Positions 55,501-64,000 of a stretch of 64,000 bases of DNA are shown here, one piece after another. The stretch comes from Tetracentron sinense (Eukaryota > Streptophyta > Magnoliopsida > Trochodendrales > Trochodendraceae), in NCBI GenBank assembly GCA_015143295.1, contig CM026574.1:14572938-14636937 (forward strand), written 5' to 3'. The notes under the pieces were generated by a model. It did no database searches. It was not told the DNA's origin and saw nothing but the letters and a program-made list of their open reading frames with translations. The position numbers and the translations under genes are program-made. Numbering within the stretch: the first letter of the stretch is position 1; each line of letters begins with the position of its first letter.

Positions 55501-57822
55501 TGTGAAAAATCTGTTCTTTGCTGGAAAATCATTTATTTACAGAAAAACAGTAATTTAGGAACTTGATACATATTGTTATTTGATTCTATTGTGATTAAAA
55601 TTAATAAAATACAGTATATGATAGCTAAGTGGGAGATGTTGGATAATGAGATCGGGTGGCAACAATCCCTCGATTGTACGACTATGATTGATGGATAAAA
55701 TCCTCATGTAAATCCCCTCATGTATATTCTTCAGAAAGGCTATAGTTATACCTCTATATCTCATTTTATTAATTGAATCCAACAGGGTTGATCTTTCCAC
55801 TGCGATCACGCACCCCAACAAAAGGAACAATAGGAGTGTTAGTGTAATGTGCCCTGAGAAAGCAATCCTGATATAATTGAATATGTATTAATTCTAGTCA
55901 GACTCTTATTCCATCATTTAATGCATGTCTCTTCATTTGGGTATGCTTTTTATCTCATAGATGAGATGGGTTGTCATTAGGTAAAATAGTAGGATATCAG
56001 ACACATAGGAATGTGTGGGAGATCTGATAATCCAGTTCTTGTAAGCCTGGAATATTTACACAGAGGGTGAGACTTGACACCTCACTTATATGGCTGTTAC
56101 ATGTAACGCTGCCATAAGATGGAGTGATGTCATCTCAATCACAGGAATGTTTGACTCTAATCCTATACGTGGACGCATATTGGAAATGCATTTATAGGAT
56201 CTTTATTTGAACACATTTGGTAAAACATACACTATCGGGATGAATGTTATTCAAATTCTATAGGCTAGTCCTTAAACCTAAAGAATGTATGCTTGTCTAA
56301 GTACTTGTGTTAGTTACTTTGAACTTCCAACTATTGATGTCAATTATAGGCTATAACTGGGTAGTTTGGATGACTAGCATGATACTTTAGAAGACATGAA
56401 TCCCTTTAATGGGAGAATATTCAGCTTCGGTTAGAGTGATTTAAATTGGACATGAAATTCCGAATACGGTGCTATTTGATAAAGTGTTTGTCAAATGTTT
56501 TCAAACTTATAACTATATGGTAAAATGTATATTTGAATCAATATATACCCATTGATATTTTACTAATGGTCAATAGGGGTTAGACAGTGATAGTTTTCAT
56601 CCTGAAGACCATAAGGAATTATTGTATAGTGGACGGATGTATTTGTGAAATATCTATAGAGAAGGGCCTCATCATAAATATATTTTCTTTGGGATTCAAT
56701 TGTAATATGTTACTTAGCATTATTGGAATTCTTGGTGTACCAGAGTATAATTATGAAAAGTTAAAGGCTTTTCTTAATGCAGTTGGACTGTAAATAGGAA
56801 GTAGGTCCCACATCCCAAGGATGAGATACTCATTTGGATCCCACACCCCCTAAGGCTTCTTAGCTTGTCAAAAACCTCTATAAAAGGAGGCTTGTTTGTT
56901 CACCCATGGACCAGTAGCATAAGGTGAAGTCTAGAGAAGCATAAGAGCCTTGGAGCAAGTATGAATATTGTGGAGACCGGGTCGGATCGTTATCTTGTGT
57001 CCAGTTAAAGCGAATTGAGTTATTCTCATTCATCATCCTTGTTCTAAATCCTAGAATTACATATGGTGATCTTAGGATTATCTGAGATTTAGATCTCAAA
57101 TTTGAAGAATTTTGATGAAAAACTAAGCTTTCTAGAAAAATTGTAACAACAAGAAGAGGATATATGACCAAAATAATACTTCCAAGTGTGAAATGAAATA
57201 AACAAGAAAACAATATGGACCATAAAGCATGAAGTAATTTAGATAGGGATGAAAACCTCACATCCGAAATATCACTCCTAGTACGCCTACTACGCTGTTG
57301 GCCTGTTGAAATCAATGCCTTCAGGCCGGCAAACCAGACCTCCGCCTCAACTTTGTCCTTGCAAATCTATGGAGTAGGAACAGGCAAAGGTAATCATCAT
57401 ATTATACTGACTTGAACTTATCATCAAACTGATCAAAGATCGGTTCTGATATGAACGTATGAAACTGAAGATATATAATTTAATCCCACTAACCAGATCA
57501 AGTGATCTTTCACCATTATTGTATAGAAGAGAAAATGACAAGTAATCCTTTTCAGGGCGCAAAAATCGTCTAAACACAGCCTGTAGAACCAGCAACCAAG
57601 GAACAAAATGGATATATTTTCTAATTGGCAATTGTGAAACGAAAATCTTGGTAGCATAATATGTGAAAAGCAAGTTAACTAAACTGCAGATATAAGATTA
57701 GCATTTAGCTCTTGAAAACAGGGTTAACTCACGGTTCTCTGTCCAGGAATAATCCGTGCAACGGAAGATAACTTCAGATTCCTGTCTTTTCCCTGTGAGT
57801 ACCAGATCAGAGTGGTTTCATC
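40854..57822 (-). CDS. PRAF-like protein: PH, RCC1 repeats, FYVE, BRX (5' end missing)
   Basis: Plant PRAF family (PH, RCC1 and FYVE protein). Members bind phosphoinositides, and the RCC1 part has been linked to small-GTPase exchange. Seven visible exons, 5' to 3': 57822-57733, 57580-57494, 57366-57262, 49062-46984, 46841-46695, 45193-44763, 41019-40854. They join with GT/AG and keep frame to give 1034 residues. PH domain C-terminal part (1-90: [34 protein letters not shown]). Seven-bladed RCC1 repeats (about 185-566). FYVE zinc finger (about 570-636, eight Cys). Coiled coil (about 765-850). BRX domain at the C-terminus ([27 protein letters not shown]). The FYVE core is [10 protein letters not shown] rather than R(R/K)HHCR, as known for plant PRAFs. 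The first exon (about 45 residues) is not between 57823 and 64000. Introns reach 8.2 kb and hold Copia and TRIM copies. Confidence 0.95.
41068..41411. repeat. Direct repeats of about 85 bases flanking a 165-base insert
   Basis: The phrases ggtgttaatcattaactaat and ttgtttcatacagttcatgg, running to agattactaa, occur at 41102-41163 and 41351-41411. The repeat also takes in atatca-ttgaaaagaaaa before. Between them is a segment with acgtgcacgcctcccc and gttaagattcactaaccc, which recurs at 7709-7790 and partly at 38380-38420. Confidence 0.8.
42165..42490 (+). mobile_element. Truncated hAT end (GAGCTCGGCTCG family)
   Basis: Begins TAGGGCTGCACTCAAGCTCA and carries many gagctgagc and ggctcg motifs, like the subterminal part of the element at 12251. 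No right end found. Confidence 0.5.
42632..42658. repeat. CA microsatellite
   Basis: A run of about 13 CA units followed by CT units. Confidence 0.9.
42743..43256 (+). repeat. 260 bp tandem duplication
   Basis: Two nearly identical units with ctttcaaattttgactccta, tgtcggctggttgaagaacc and cactctttggctaggcat, offset 258-262 bases. Nearly all the length difference is in the TA tract. Few substitutions, so it is recent. Confidence 0.93.
44763..45193 (-). CDS. PRAF-like exon 6 of the visible seven
   Basis: Acceptor ttatgtgc[16 protein letters not shown] at the start (end of the coiled coil), a Ser/Thr-rich linker, and [19 protein letters not shown] at the end (BRX first half). Donor GTATTT. 143 codons plus two bases. 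Confidence 0.93.
45194..46694 (-). other. Intron of the PRAF-like gene (1.5 kb)
   Basis: No gene. A CT run followed by a TA run lies at about 46501-46550. The frames in it have no domain. Confidence 0.7.
46695..46841 (-). CDS. PRAF-like exon 5 (coiled coil)
   Basis: 49 codons, [19 protein letters not shown] and on to VVKSISVQ. Acceptor gattctAG, donor CAG|GTCTTA. The heptad-like pattern continues from the previous exon. Confidence 0.93.
46984..49062 (-). CDS. PRAF-like main exon (RCC1 repeats and FYVE)
   Basis: 693 codons between acceptor tattttAG and donor GTAAGT. Begins [15 protein letters not shown]. Seven RCC1 blades with the signature VACGxxHT..G.LFTWGDG..G.LGHG, then the FYVE finger starting [13 protein letters not shown]. 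Zinc ligands come in pairs: CSGC, CYNC, CHAC and CDSC. A Ser/Pro-rich linker follows, then the start of the coiled coil ([20 protein letters not shown]). No stop or frameshift. Confidence 0.96.
49652..49884. repeat. Short inverted-repeat element
   Basis: catggttgaaaatgttgaaa followed by catttcgg at the left is partly mirrored by cattgaaatgtttcaaccaa and ag at the right. The target duplication is not readable. Confidence 0.4.
49939..50041 (+). repeat. 56 bp tandem duplication
   Basis: aattagatatgtaatgaata and ttaacct.ctttgtatctaaatt occur twice, 56 bases apart. Confidence 0.85.
50220..50720 (+). mobile_element. Copia RNase H end and polypurine tract, relic
   Basis: Broken frames resemble the Copia polyprotein end: [11 protein letters not shown], then LYCDNQ.G..HS, then the KGEYWG end. 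This is followed by a polypurine tract (cttaagggggaatattg) as found just before a 3' LTR. Dead. Confidence 0.6.
51030..52010 (-). mobile_element. LINE 3' part
   Basis: On the - strand [20 protein letters not shown] and [14 protein letters not shown] are the end of the zinc-binding region and the following WNERNRR motif common to plant LINEs. Poly(A)-like T run at about 51040. Broken by stops and frameshifts. Confidence 0.65.
52067..52341 (+). mobile_element. LTR with primer-binding site
   Basis: A 258-base LTR-like block starts TGTTAAAGGACTTG and ends CTAGTTGTTACA (52324). It is followed directly by TGGTATTGGAGCAA, a slightly changed initiator-tRNA-Met primer site. A Copia 5' LTR is likely. 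The inner part is cut off by the element at 52494. Confidence 0.6.
52494..53422. mobile_element. 929 bp TIR element (CATGGTTYAAAA family)
   Basis: Ends CATGGTTTAAAATTTCGGTA and, in reverse, CATGGTTCAAAACATCGGTA. Flanks gtaatcaa and gtaattag, 6 of 8 alike. Interior AT-rich with no transposase. Same ends as 27586-28076. Confidence 0.7.
53430..53960 (+). mobile_element. Copia RNase H fragment
   Basis: Reads [19 protein letters not shown], one stop, then [20 protein letters not shown], then [20 protein letters not shown] and so on. This is the C-terminal RNase H of a Copia polyprotein with the DADWA, SRSS/AEY and YCDN positions recognisable. Stops and frameshifts, so dead. Confidence 0.85.
54032..54260 (+). 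mobile_element. Probable Copia 3' LTR
   Basis: Starts TGTAATGGGTCATC after the end of the RNase H fragment. It includes a pyrimidine-rich stretch and ccacaaaccctag, as LTR ends of Copia often do. The end is not certain. It differs from the LTR at 52067, so they are not a pair. Confidence 0.4.
54671..55820 (+). mobile_element. Complete TRIM element (1150 bp)
   Basis: LTRs at 54671-54854 and 55637-55820 (184 bases each) start TGTTGGATAATGAGATCGGG and end CACCCCAACA, with few differences. The primer-binding site TTGGTATCAAAGCC directly follows the left LTR. The purine tract aagtgggaga directly precedes the right LTR. The internal part is 782 bases with no gag or pol motif. All marks of a terminal-repeat retrotransposon in miniature. 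The 5-base flanks (agcga / aaagg) match poorly. Confidence 0.9.
55838..57062 (+). mobile_element. LTR-like block with TATA box
   Basis: From about tgttagtgtaatgtgccctg to cctagaattaca. Contains ctctataaaaggaggcttg at 56877, a good TATA box, followed by leader-like sequence. It could be a solo LTR. The borders are a guess and no target duplication was found. Confidence 0.3.
57262..57366 (-). CDS. PRAF-like exon 3 of the visible seven (PH end)
   Basis: 35 codons, [20 protein letters not shown] and [15 protein letters not shown]. Acceptor ctccatAG, donor GTGAGG. Contains the Trp of the last PH helix. The exon ends an 8.2 kb intron away from the next. Confidence 0.92.
57494..57580 (-). CDS. PRAF-like exon 2 of the visible seven (PH)
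   Basis: 29 codons, [20 protein letters not shown] and NNGERSLDL. Acceptor ttctacAG, donor GTTAGT. Confidence 0.93.
57733..57822 (-). CDS. PRAF-like exon 1 of the visible seven (PH)
   Basis: 30 codons, [20 protein letters not shown] and [10 protein letters not shown]. Acceptor gtattcacAG, donor GTGAGT. The acceptor shows that a further 5' exon exists. It should encode the N-terminus up to KPKFCPFRLS and is not found between here and the window end. Confidence 0.92.
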
Positions 57823-60309
57823 CTGTGAATACCATATGATGTAAGTGGTGGTACACTTAAGGTTATGAAGATATAATGACAAAGTACATATAGCAAAAAG
57901 ATTTAAGTTGATATACTAGATAGAAATATGAATTAAGTTCAGTTGGAAACTCAATCATACATGTGCAAGTTATTAATAAATGGTGCATGGGTATGAAAAC
58001 AATGTTACCACTACTAAGTACTGACTTGGATATGCCCACAGATATGGAAAACCTCATAATCTCCTACTATGTAAGATAGAACTGTACAGGTATTCCATCC
58101 AACAATTATGAATAATTAGGACCTCAGAAAACAACCAAAAATATAGTAGGAAGTGAGAATTGCGTTTACTGAATCTAAGAGCACCCAGAAGTATCTATAC
58201 CAATATCCGAATCGCATCATGTCGATATTGATACAACAGAAATGTGGAAGTATCCAGGAATAATAGCTTGAAACCAATGTTCCATTTGCCTAAAACAGGG
58301 AAGTAATTAAGAAGGGGCAGGCCAATGGTTCACAAAAGCCCTAAAACTTGAAGTAGTTGAAAAACAGTCATTATCTTTAAAAAAAATGGTACAATCGGGT
58401 TGAATGGGTCATCGTAAGAACTGATCAGCGATTTGAATAACTGGCCGGCTCTGATAACTTCCAAATACACAGTCCAAAGAGCTTTTCTCAGACGGAACCA
58501 ATGAGTTTAGTATTCTGATTCTTGTCACTGGAAATCACTTAATAAAAATAAAATAGAGAGGTCCTTCAAACCCTAGTGATCACTCTCTATTGGCTAGATT
58601 TTGATAAACATTAAGATGGGTTTGATGTGAGGCAATGCCCCTCAATTCCCATCAACAGTGAGCACAAGAAAGAGGGAGAGGAAAAGGAAAGATAGAACAG
58701 AGCGATGAAAGACAGAGTTGGGGGAGGAATGATGAGAATGAAAGGAAAGAGATGAGAGAGAAAAGGAAAGGAAAGGGACAAGAGAGGAGACGTCTCTCTC
58801 TCTCTCTCTCATTTCTTCCTATTTAGCTATTTCTTTACTTAATTTAAAATAAATTTTATATTTTGCAAGCTATGGCTGAACTGGACCGAACCATCTAGAT
58901 GAACGAGAAAGCCAGGAACAGGACACTTCACCGGTTCGGTCATCGGTCGTGTTGTTAAAACACTGACATTTGTAGATTGAGGATACCTACGCTTTAAATA
59001 TCCTACTTTTTTTTTATCACTGCATAAAAAATTCAGAACAATCTTTCATCCTTTTAAGAAATCACCACCGGAAAATAAACTCACAACTTTTTTGCTTAAA
59101 AACATATAGTATGCATATTCAGTTCAAATAATTTTTTCTATTACTAATTAGTTGACACAGTATGGTTGGACTAACATCAATGAATTATCAATAATCAATC
59201 TGATGAACTTGTTTGCTACTTTTCTTTCTTTCTATCTTTTTGTTTCTATATGCATGTACAATGAAATCCATTTATATAGCTTCTCTATAAGAGATGAAAT
59301 GTGACCTATATGTGAAGTTAAGTATTATGTTTATCCTGTAGAAACTTAAGGAGCTAACGACATACTTTCTAATATATATATATATGCACACACATGCATG
59401 CTTTATCGGCACATATGAATTTACAAAGCATATATGAATAATACATATATATATATATATATATATGACAGGATTTCACAAGCACCTCTATATATATATA
59501 TATATATATGTGCAGGTAAATATCTATCTGCAATCATTAGTCTCTTGGGGTCTCATTTGAAGTCTACACCAAGAGTTTTGATGTCCAAAATGTTGGTCAT
59601 TTAGGACAAAATTTTTGGAAATTTTGATTTTTAAAAAATTATTTTATTTATGCGAAATATACCTCCAAAATTTTGTGATTTCATCTGAAACAATCAAAAT
59701 TTTCCCGAATTTCTAATGATTTTTTATATACTTTCACAGATTTTTAAAATATACTGTTTCGAATTTAAACTTATTAAACTATATAGTTTGTACTTATTAT
59801 ATTAAGTATAGAATAACTATTAAGTAGAGAATAACCATTATATTAAGGATAGTTTATAGTTTATAATTAAGAAGAATAAATAAGTATAGTATGTACATAG
59901 CTTATAGTTAAGAACTGTAGTTTATAACAGTGTTTTAAATGGCAAAGTCTGTCAGACATCCTCAAGGCGTAGAATGTCAATATGCTTCTGATTCAACCAA
60001 AAAAATATTTTCTCACCATTAGAAGCATTGGTTGATTAAAAGAATAAGAGATAGAGAGAAGGTGGGTGGGGTGACTTCATCCATGGCAGCCAAGTTCACT
60101 TTCTTTCAGCCAAACCCACCTGTTTTCTTATTTAGTGACGAGGTGACCATTAAAGAATTTTTTCTTTTTTGGTCACCATTAGAGAAATTGTTATTGTATT
60201 TAATTTTATATGTGAATAAAGAAGAATTCCAATTAATAACATATTTGAAGTATTTAATATAATAAATTATGATCTTGTGAGGCTTACGCTTCACGCCTCA
60301 GACAAGTGG
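57823..60309. other. First intron side of the PRAF-like gene, repeats
   Basis: No exon found. Contains a GA-rich region (58660-58790) and CT repeat (58795-58812), a CAGTGTTTTAACAACACG end in reverse at 58966, TA tracts (59370-59510), and a CAGTGTTTTAAATGGC end at 59929. The two CAGTGTTTTAA ends are hAT-like but their partners were not closed. Confidence 0.45.
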
Positions 60310-62802
60310 AACGCTGCATATGACCATGTTCATTGGGGCTTCTTAGATTATGTTCTTCACAGAATGAGATTCGGCTAAAAGTGGAGACAATGGATTAGGA
60401 CGTGCATTTCCTCAGTTTCCTTTTCTATTATCTTTAATGGGAGTTCGGTGGGGGTATTTTCCTAGTTCTAGGGGGCTGCGGCAAGGTGATCCACTCTCGT
60501 CGTTCCTATTTGTGATTGTCTCAGAGGCGTTGAGCAAAATGTTGTCTAGAGTAGAGGGGTCTGTATTTGAGGGTTTTTCGATTGGCCAAAATCAACTACG
60601 CATTTCCCATCTTCAATTTGCGGATGATACCCTGATTTTCTGCAATGCATCGAGTAGAAATCTATTGAACCTTAGGTGTCTTCTTCGATGTTTTGAAGCC
60701 ATGTCTGATTTGAGAGTGAATCTAGCCAAGTCTTAGATCGTGGGTGTAGAATGTGTTGGGCATGGATCAGCTGGCCGCCTGCTTTGGGTGTAGAGTGGAT
60801 GTCCTTCCATCAGTATACTTGGGTATGCCGCTAGGGGCGAGTTTCAAAGCTAAAGCGGTTTGGGCTCCAATGTTAAAAAGAAATTAAGAAAAGTTTGGCG
60901 GGTTGGAGGTCACATTTTTTTATCTGAAGGAGGGAAACTAACTCTCATCCAAAGTACCCTAGGTGGCCTCCCAACATTTTACATTTCAGCCCTAAGCATT
61001 CCTAAATCAATCACCATTGCTCTTGAGAGAATGCAAAGGGAGTATCTATGGCACGATAGGGCCGATTCATTCCAATGTCACCTAGTGCCTTGGAGCCAGT
61101 GTTGTTGCATGGTCGCACCAAGGAGGATGGGGGGTTGAATCTAAAATCTTTGGCCCAAGTTAATAAGGCTTTGTTAGGAAAAATGATTTAGAGGTTCGGG
61201 GAGGAGAGGGAGAGTCTATTGCATGTTGTGATAGTGGCCAAATACGAAGAGACATCGAGTTGGGTCTCGGGAGCGGTTAGGTGCTCGTATGGTTTAGTGC
61301 TCTGGAAGTGTATCATGTCAACCGCCAATTGGGTAATGCCCAAATTCAAGTTTTGAGTGGGGCATGGTGCTGAGGTGCGTTTTTGGAAGGATGTGTGGAG
61401 TGGAGAGATTATGCTTTAAGATGACTTTAGCCATATCTTTTTGTTAGCCATTGACAGAGATACGTCGGTAGGGGATTACTATGAGAGGCGAGGTCCGGGT
61501 ATAGTGTGGTGCCCAAAGCTGCGTTGAGACCTATATGATTGGGAATTCGATGAAGTGTCGCGGATTCTGGGTCGAATCAGCTCCGTATCCCCATGTGCTG
61601 AGATTAGGGATTGTCAGATTTGGTCAGGTAACAACTATGATCGTTTCTCAGTAAGATCACTGCTACACTCATTGGGCGGACTGTTTCCTCATCAAATTGT
61701 GTGGAATCCGGGATTCTTTCTAAGGTTTTTTTTTTCTCTGGAATGCAACATTGAATAAGATTCTCACATGTGATAACTTACAGCATAGAGGGTGGAGGAT
61801 GGCCAAACAGTGTTATATGTACCTCTAAGTAGGGTTGTAAACGGATGTAGATATTATCCGTATCCGATTAGTATCCATTTAGTCGGATAATTATCCGGAT
61901 AGGTATCCGGCGGAGCGGATTCAGATAGTAAAATACTATCCGTTTATAATCGGATACGGATTCGGATACTGTTATATCCGGTTCAATAAATATCCGTCCG
62001 ATTATATAATATATATATAAATAATATATTTTAAATTTATAAAATTAATATAACCTTTAAAATATATTTTTTTAATAAAAATTTATATATTTTTACATTT
62101 TTTAAATATTAATTTATATTTTTTAAAAAATTAATCGGATAATTCGGATACTATCCGAATCCGGATATTTTATTCGGAGTCGGATACGGATATCATATTT
62201 CAATATCCGCCAGATATTTATTCTGATTCGGATTTGGATATTCGGATATCCGGATATATAATCGGATATGAATTCAGATATACCAATATCCGCTCCGTTT
62301 ACAGTCTTACCTTCAAGCGGAAGAATCTATGGGTCATCTGCTCTTGCACTGTCCCATGGTGTTTCGTATTTTGGGGACATTTCCTCTCCTGCATTGGAGT
62401 GGATGGGTCTTTCCCTCTTCCTTTCACAACTTCTTATTTGGTTGGTCCTTGGTTGGCGTGGGGGATGCTCGTGCGGCTATTTGAGTGGTCCTCCCGTGAG
62501 CCATATCATGGATGATATGGAAAGAGAGAAATCTCAGAGTTTTTAAGAACTCTTCATCGTCCTCTTCTCGCATTTGTGCGCGTATACGTTTGGTTACGTT
62601 GGACTGGGTGGGGCTTCGTTATGCAGGGGAGGATCTAAGGGCAGTTCTGGATTGTCTTCCATGAGCCCGGAGTAGTAAGGATTGCTGGCATGTAGTGGTG
62701 TAGGTGTTTGAGCTTATATTCTTGTAAACTCTTTGCTTTCCTGCTTCATATTTCTGTACTGGTTCTTATTATTTATATATTATGTATTTATCGATAAAAA
62801 AA
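60310..62802 (+). mobile_element. LINE 3' half, split by a hAT
   Basis: Starts inside the reverse transcriptase (AYDHVHWGFLDYVL) and continues RGLRQGDPLSSFLFVIVSEA and LQFADDTLIFC (catalytic Asp pair), then SLGLRMGGLNLKS-type text, then the zinc-binding region and tail. Ends tatttatcgataaaaaaaa at 62802. Stops (e.g. after NLAKS) and frameshifts, so dead. The zinc-binding region is interrupted by 61830-62309. The 5' truncation point is approximate. Confidence 0.85.
61822..62317. mobile_element. 480 bp hAT element nested in the LINE
   Basis: The element at 61830-62309 has ends TAGGGTTGTAAACGGA and TCCGTTTACAGTCTTA. Flanks cctctaag and ccttcaag, 6 of 8 alike. The inside is filled with TATCCG/CGGATA motifs in both directions. 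Removing it rejoins the LINE zinc-binding text (QCYMYL..AEESMGHLLLHCPMV). Confidence 0.85.
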
Positions 62803-64000
62803 ATCTATCTATGGACTGAAACAGTCCTCCCGAGCTTGGTTTGCGAGGTTTAGTCAAGCCGTGAAGATGATGAGTTACTCACAGAGCCATGCTGATCACA
62901 CTCTCTTTGTAAGGAGAAAATGACAGTTAGTTACAACATTGATTGTCTACGTTGAGGATATTGTGGTGACTGGAAATGACTCTTCAGAGATCCAAAACCT
63001 GAAGAAACTCCTAGTTACGGAATTTAAGATCAAGGATTTTGTCAAGAGAAAATGACATTTAGTTACAACATTGATTGTCTATGTTGACAATATTGTGGTG
63101 ATTGGAAATAACTTTTCAGAGATCCAAAACCTGAAGAAATTCCTAGCTACGGAATATGGGATCAAGGATTTGGGCAGTTTGAAGTACTTTCTGGGTATTG
63201 AGGTAGCTTGATCAAAGAAAGGTATCTTCATATCGCAGTGGAAGTATACCTTAGACTTACTTAAAGATACGGGGAAGTTGGGTTCTCGGTCAACAGACAC
63301 TCCTATTGAGCAAAATCATAAGTTGAGCTCGAGTGAGAGCCCATTAGGCCATTACTAGAAAACAAAGAGATGTACCAAAGACTGGTTGGTCGTCTCATTT
63401 ATCCCTCTCTCACTAGACCTGACATCGCATATACAGTCAATTCATGCATGCACCTCGGATTGCTCATTACAAGACACAGAGGCAGTGAAGAGAATTTTGA
63501 GATATTTGAAGCCTACTCTAGGGAAGGGCCTTCTATTTGCTAACCATGCTCATTTCCAACTTGAAGCTTACACTGATGTTGATTGTGCTGAAAATATAGG
63601 TGATAGGAGGTCTACCATAGGGTATTGTACGTTTCTTAGTGGTAACCTCATCACTTGGAGAAGCAAGAAGCAAAGTGTAGTGACTAAGTCAAGTGTTGAA
63701 GCAGAGTATAGGGTAATGGCTCATGGGGTAGCAAATTTTTTTGACTGAAGATATTACTACGGGATCTGGAGAAGGAGGTGGATGTTCCTATGAAGTTATT
63801 TAGTGATAACAAGGCGGTCATCAATATTGCCCAGAATCTCATAAGAATTATCGGACTAAACATATTGAAATTGATGAACACTTTATTAGAGAACAAGTTG
63901 CATCAAGAAATTTTTGCTTGCTAGCTAATATACTCACAAAGGGGATTACTAAGGTTAGCTTAGAAGATGTTCTTAACAAGCTGGGCATGTTGAATATCTA
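62803..64000 (+). mobile_element. Copia polyprotein end, runs off right edge
   Basis: Starts at YGLKQSSRAWFARFSQAVKM (reverse transcriptase), then TLIVYVEDIVVTGND (the YVDD position reads YVED), the LGSLKYFLGIEV region, and RNase H (AVKRILRYLKP, AYTDVDCAENIGDRRST, KSSVEAEYRVMAH), ending near KLGMLNI. Several stops. It has a 132-base internal duplication (62914-63177). The LTR would lie beyond the window. Confidence 0.85.
62914..63177 (+). repeat. In-frame 132 bp tandem duplication in the Copia relic
   Basis: gagaaaatgaca.ttagttac and gatccaaaacctgaagaaa occur at both 62914-63045 and 63046-63177. Period 132 bases, i.e. 44 codons. Confidence 0.9.

Larger units (their letters stand above)
49063..57261 (-). 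other. 8.2 kb intron of the PRAF-like gene
   Basis: Filled with TE pieces listed separately: TIR element near 49655, Copia fragments at 50220, 52067 and 53430, LINE at 51030, TIR element at 52494, TRIM at 54671, LTR-like block at 55838. The exon borders on both sides are clean. Confidence 0.85.

Noticed and set aside
56587-56793. 68-codon frame in the LTR-like block
   Set aside because: No motif or homology, and lies in probable LTR sequence.

Overview
This is plant nuclear DNA: AT-rich, with intron-rich genes of plant-specific families (ATL RING-H2, PRAF-type RCC1-FYVE-BRX), plant-type LINEs, hAT, Mutator-like, Helitron, Copia and TRIM elements. Introns up to 11 kb packed with LINE and hAT copies fit a woody or early-diverging flowering plant, but the species cannot be fixed from the sequence.

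Three host genes are supported. (1) QCR6, the hinge subunit of mitochondrial complex III, lies on the + strand. Its coding exons run from 19428 to 35815, a probable 5' UTR exon ends at 9093, and the ATG appears to be split across an 11 kb intron. (2) An ATL-type RING-H2 E3 ligase lies on the - strand (37374-38030) in one exon with its own TATA box. (3) A PRAF-like protein (PH, RCC1 repeats, FYVE, coiled coil, BRX) lies on the - strand in seven visible exons from 57822 to 40854. Its first exon is not in the window. The genes have unrelated roles and form no operon-like unit.

The rest is mostly a nested graveyard of transposable elements. 1-9000: LTR ends, a LINE relic, a 2.1 kb solo-LTR-like block, and a 223 bp repeat broken by an insertion. 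9094-19373 (QCR6 intron 1): a small LTR retroelement cluster in head-to-head orientation, then a 7.2 kb Mutator-like element (11925-19170) with 180 bp inverted ends. That element carries a nested hAT, a LINE copy and a 2.9 kb LTR full of tandem repeats. 19430-35610: several hAT-type elements, a nearly full-length dead LINE, a SINE and a Helitron. 38100-40400: fold-back repeats upstream of the ATL gene. PRAF introns: Copia pieces, a complete TRIM (54671-55820) and local duplications. 60300-64000: a LINE split by a hAT next to a Copia element running off the edge.

The coding exons remain clean while introns absorb the insertions. I saw no tRNA or rRNA gene and no CRISPR array, and no novel multi-gene system. 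The most interesting points are the split start codon of QCR6, the composite Mutator-like element with protein-like fragments, the two miniature LTR elements, and the series of elements datable by their target-site duplications (TSDs).
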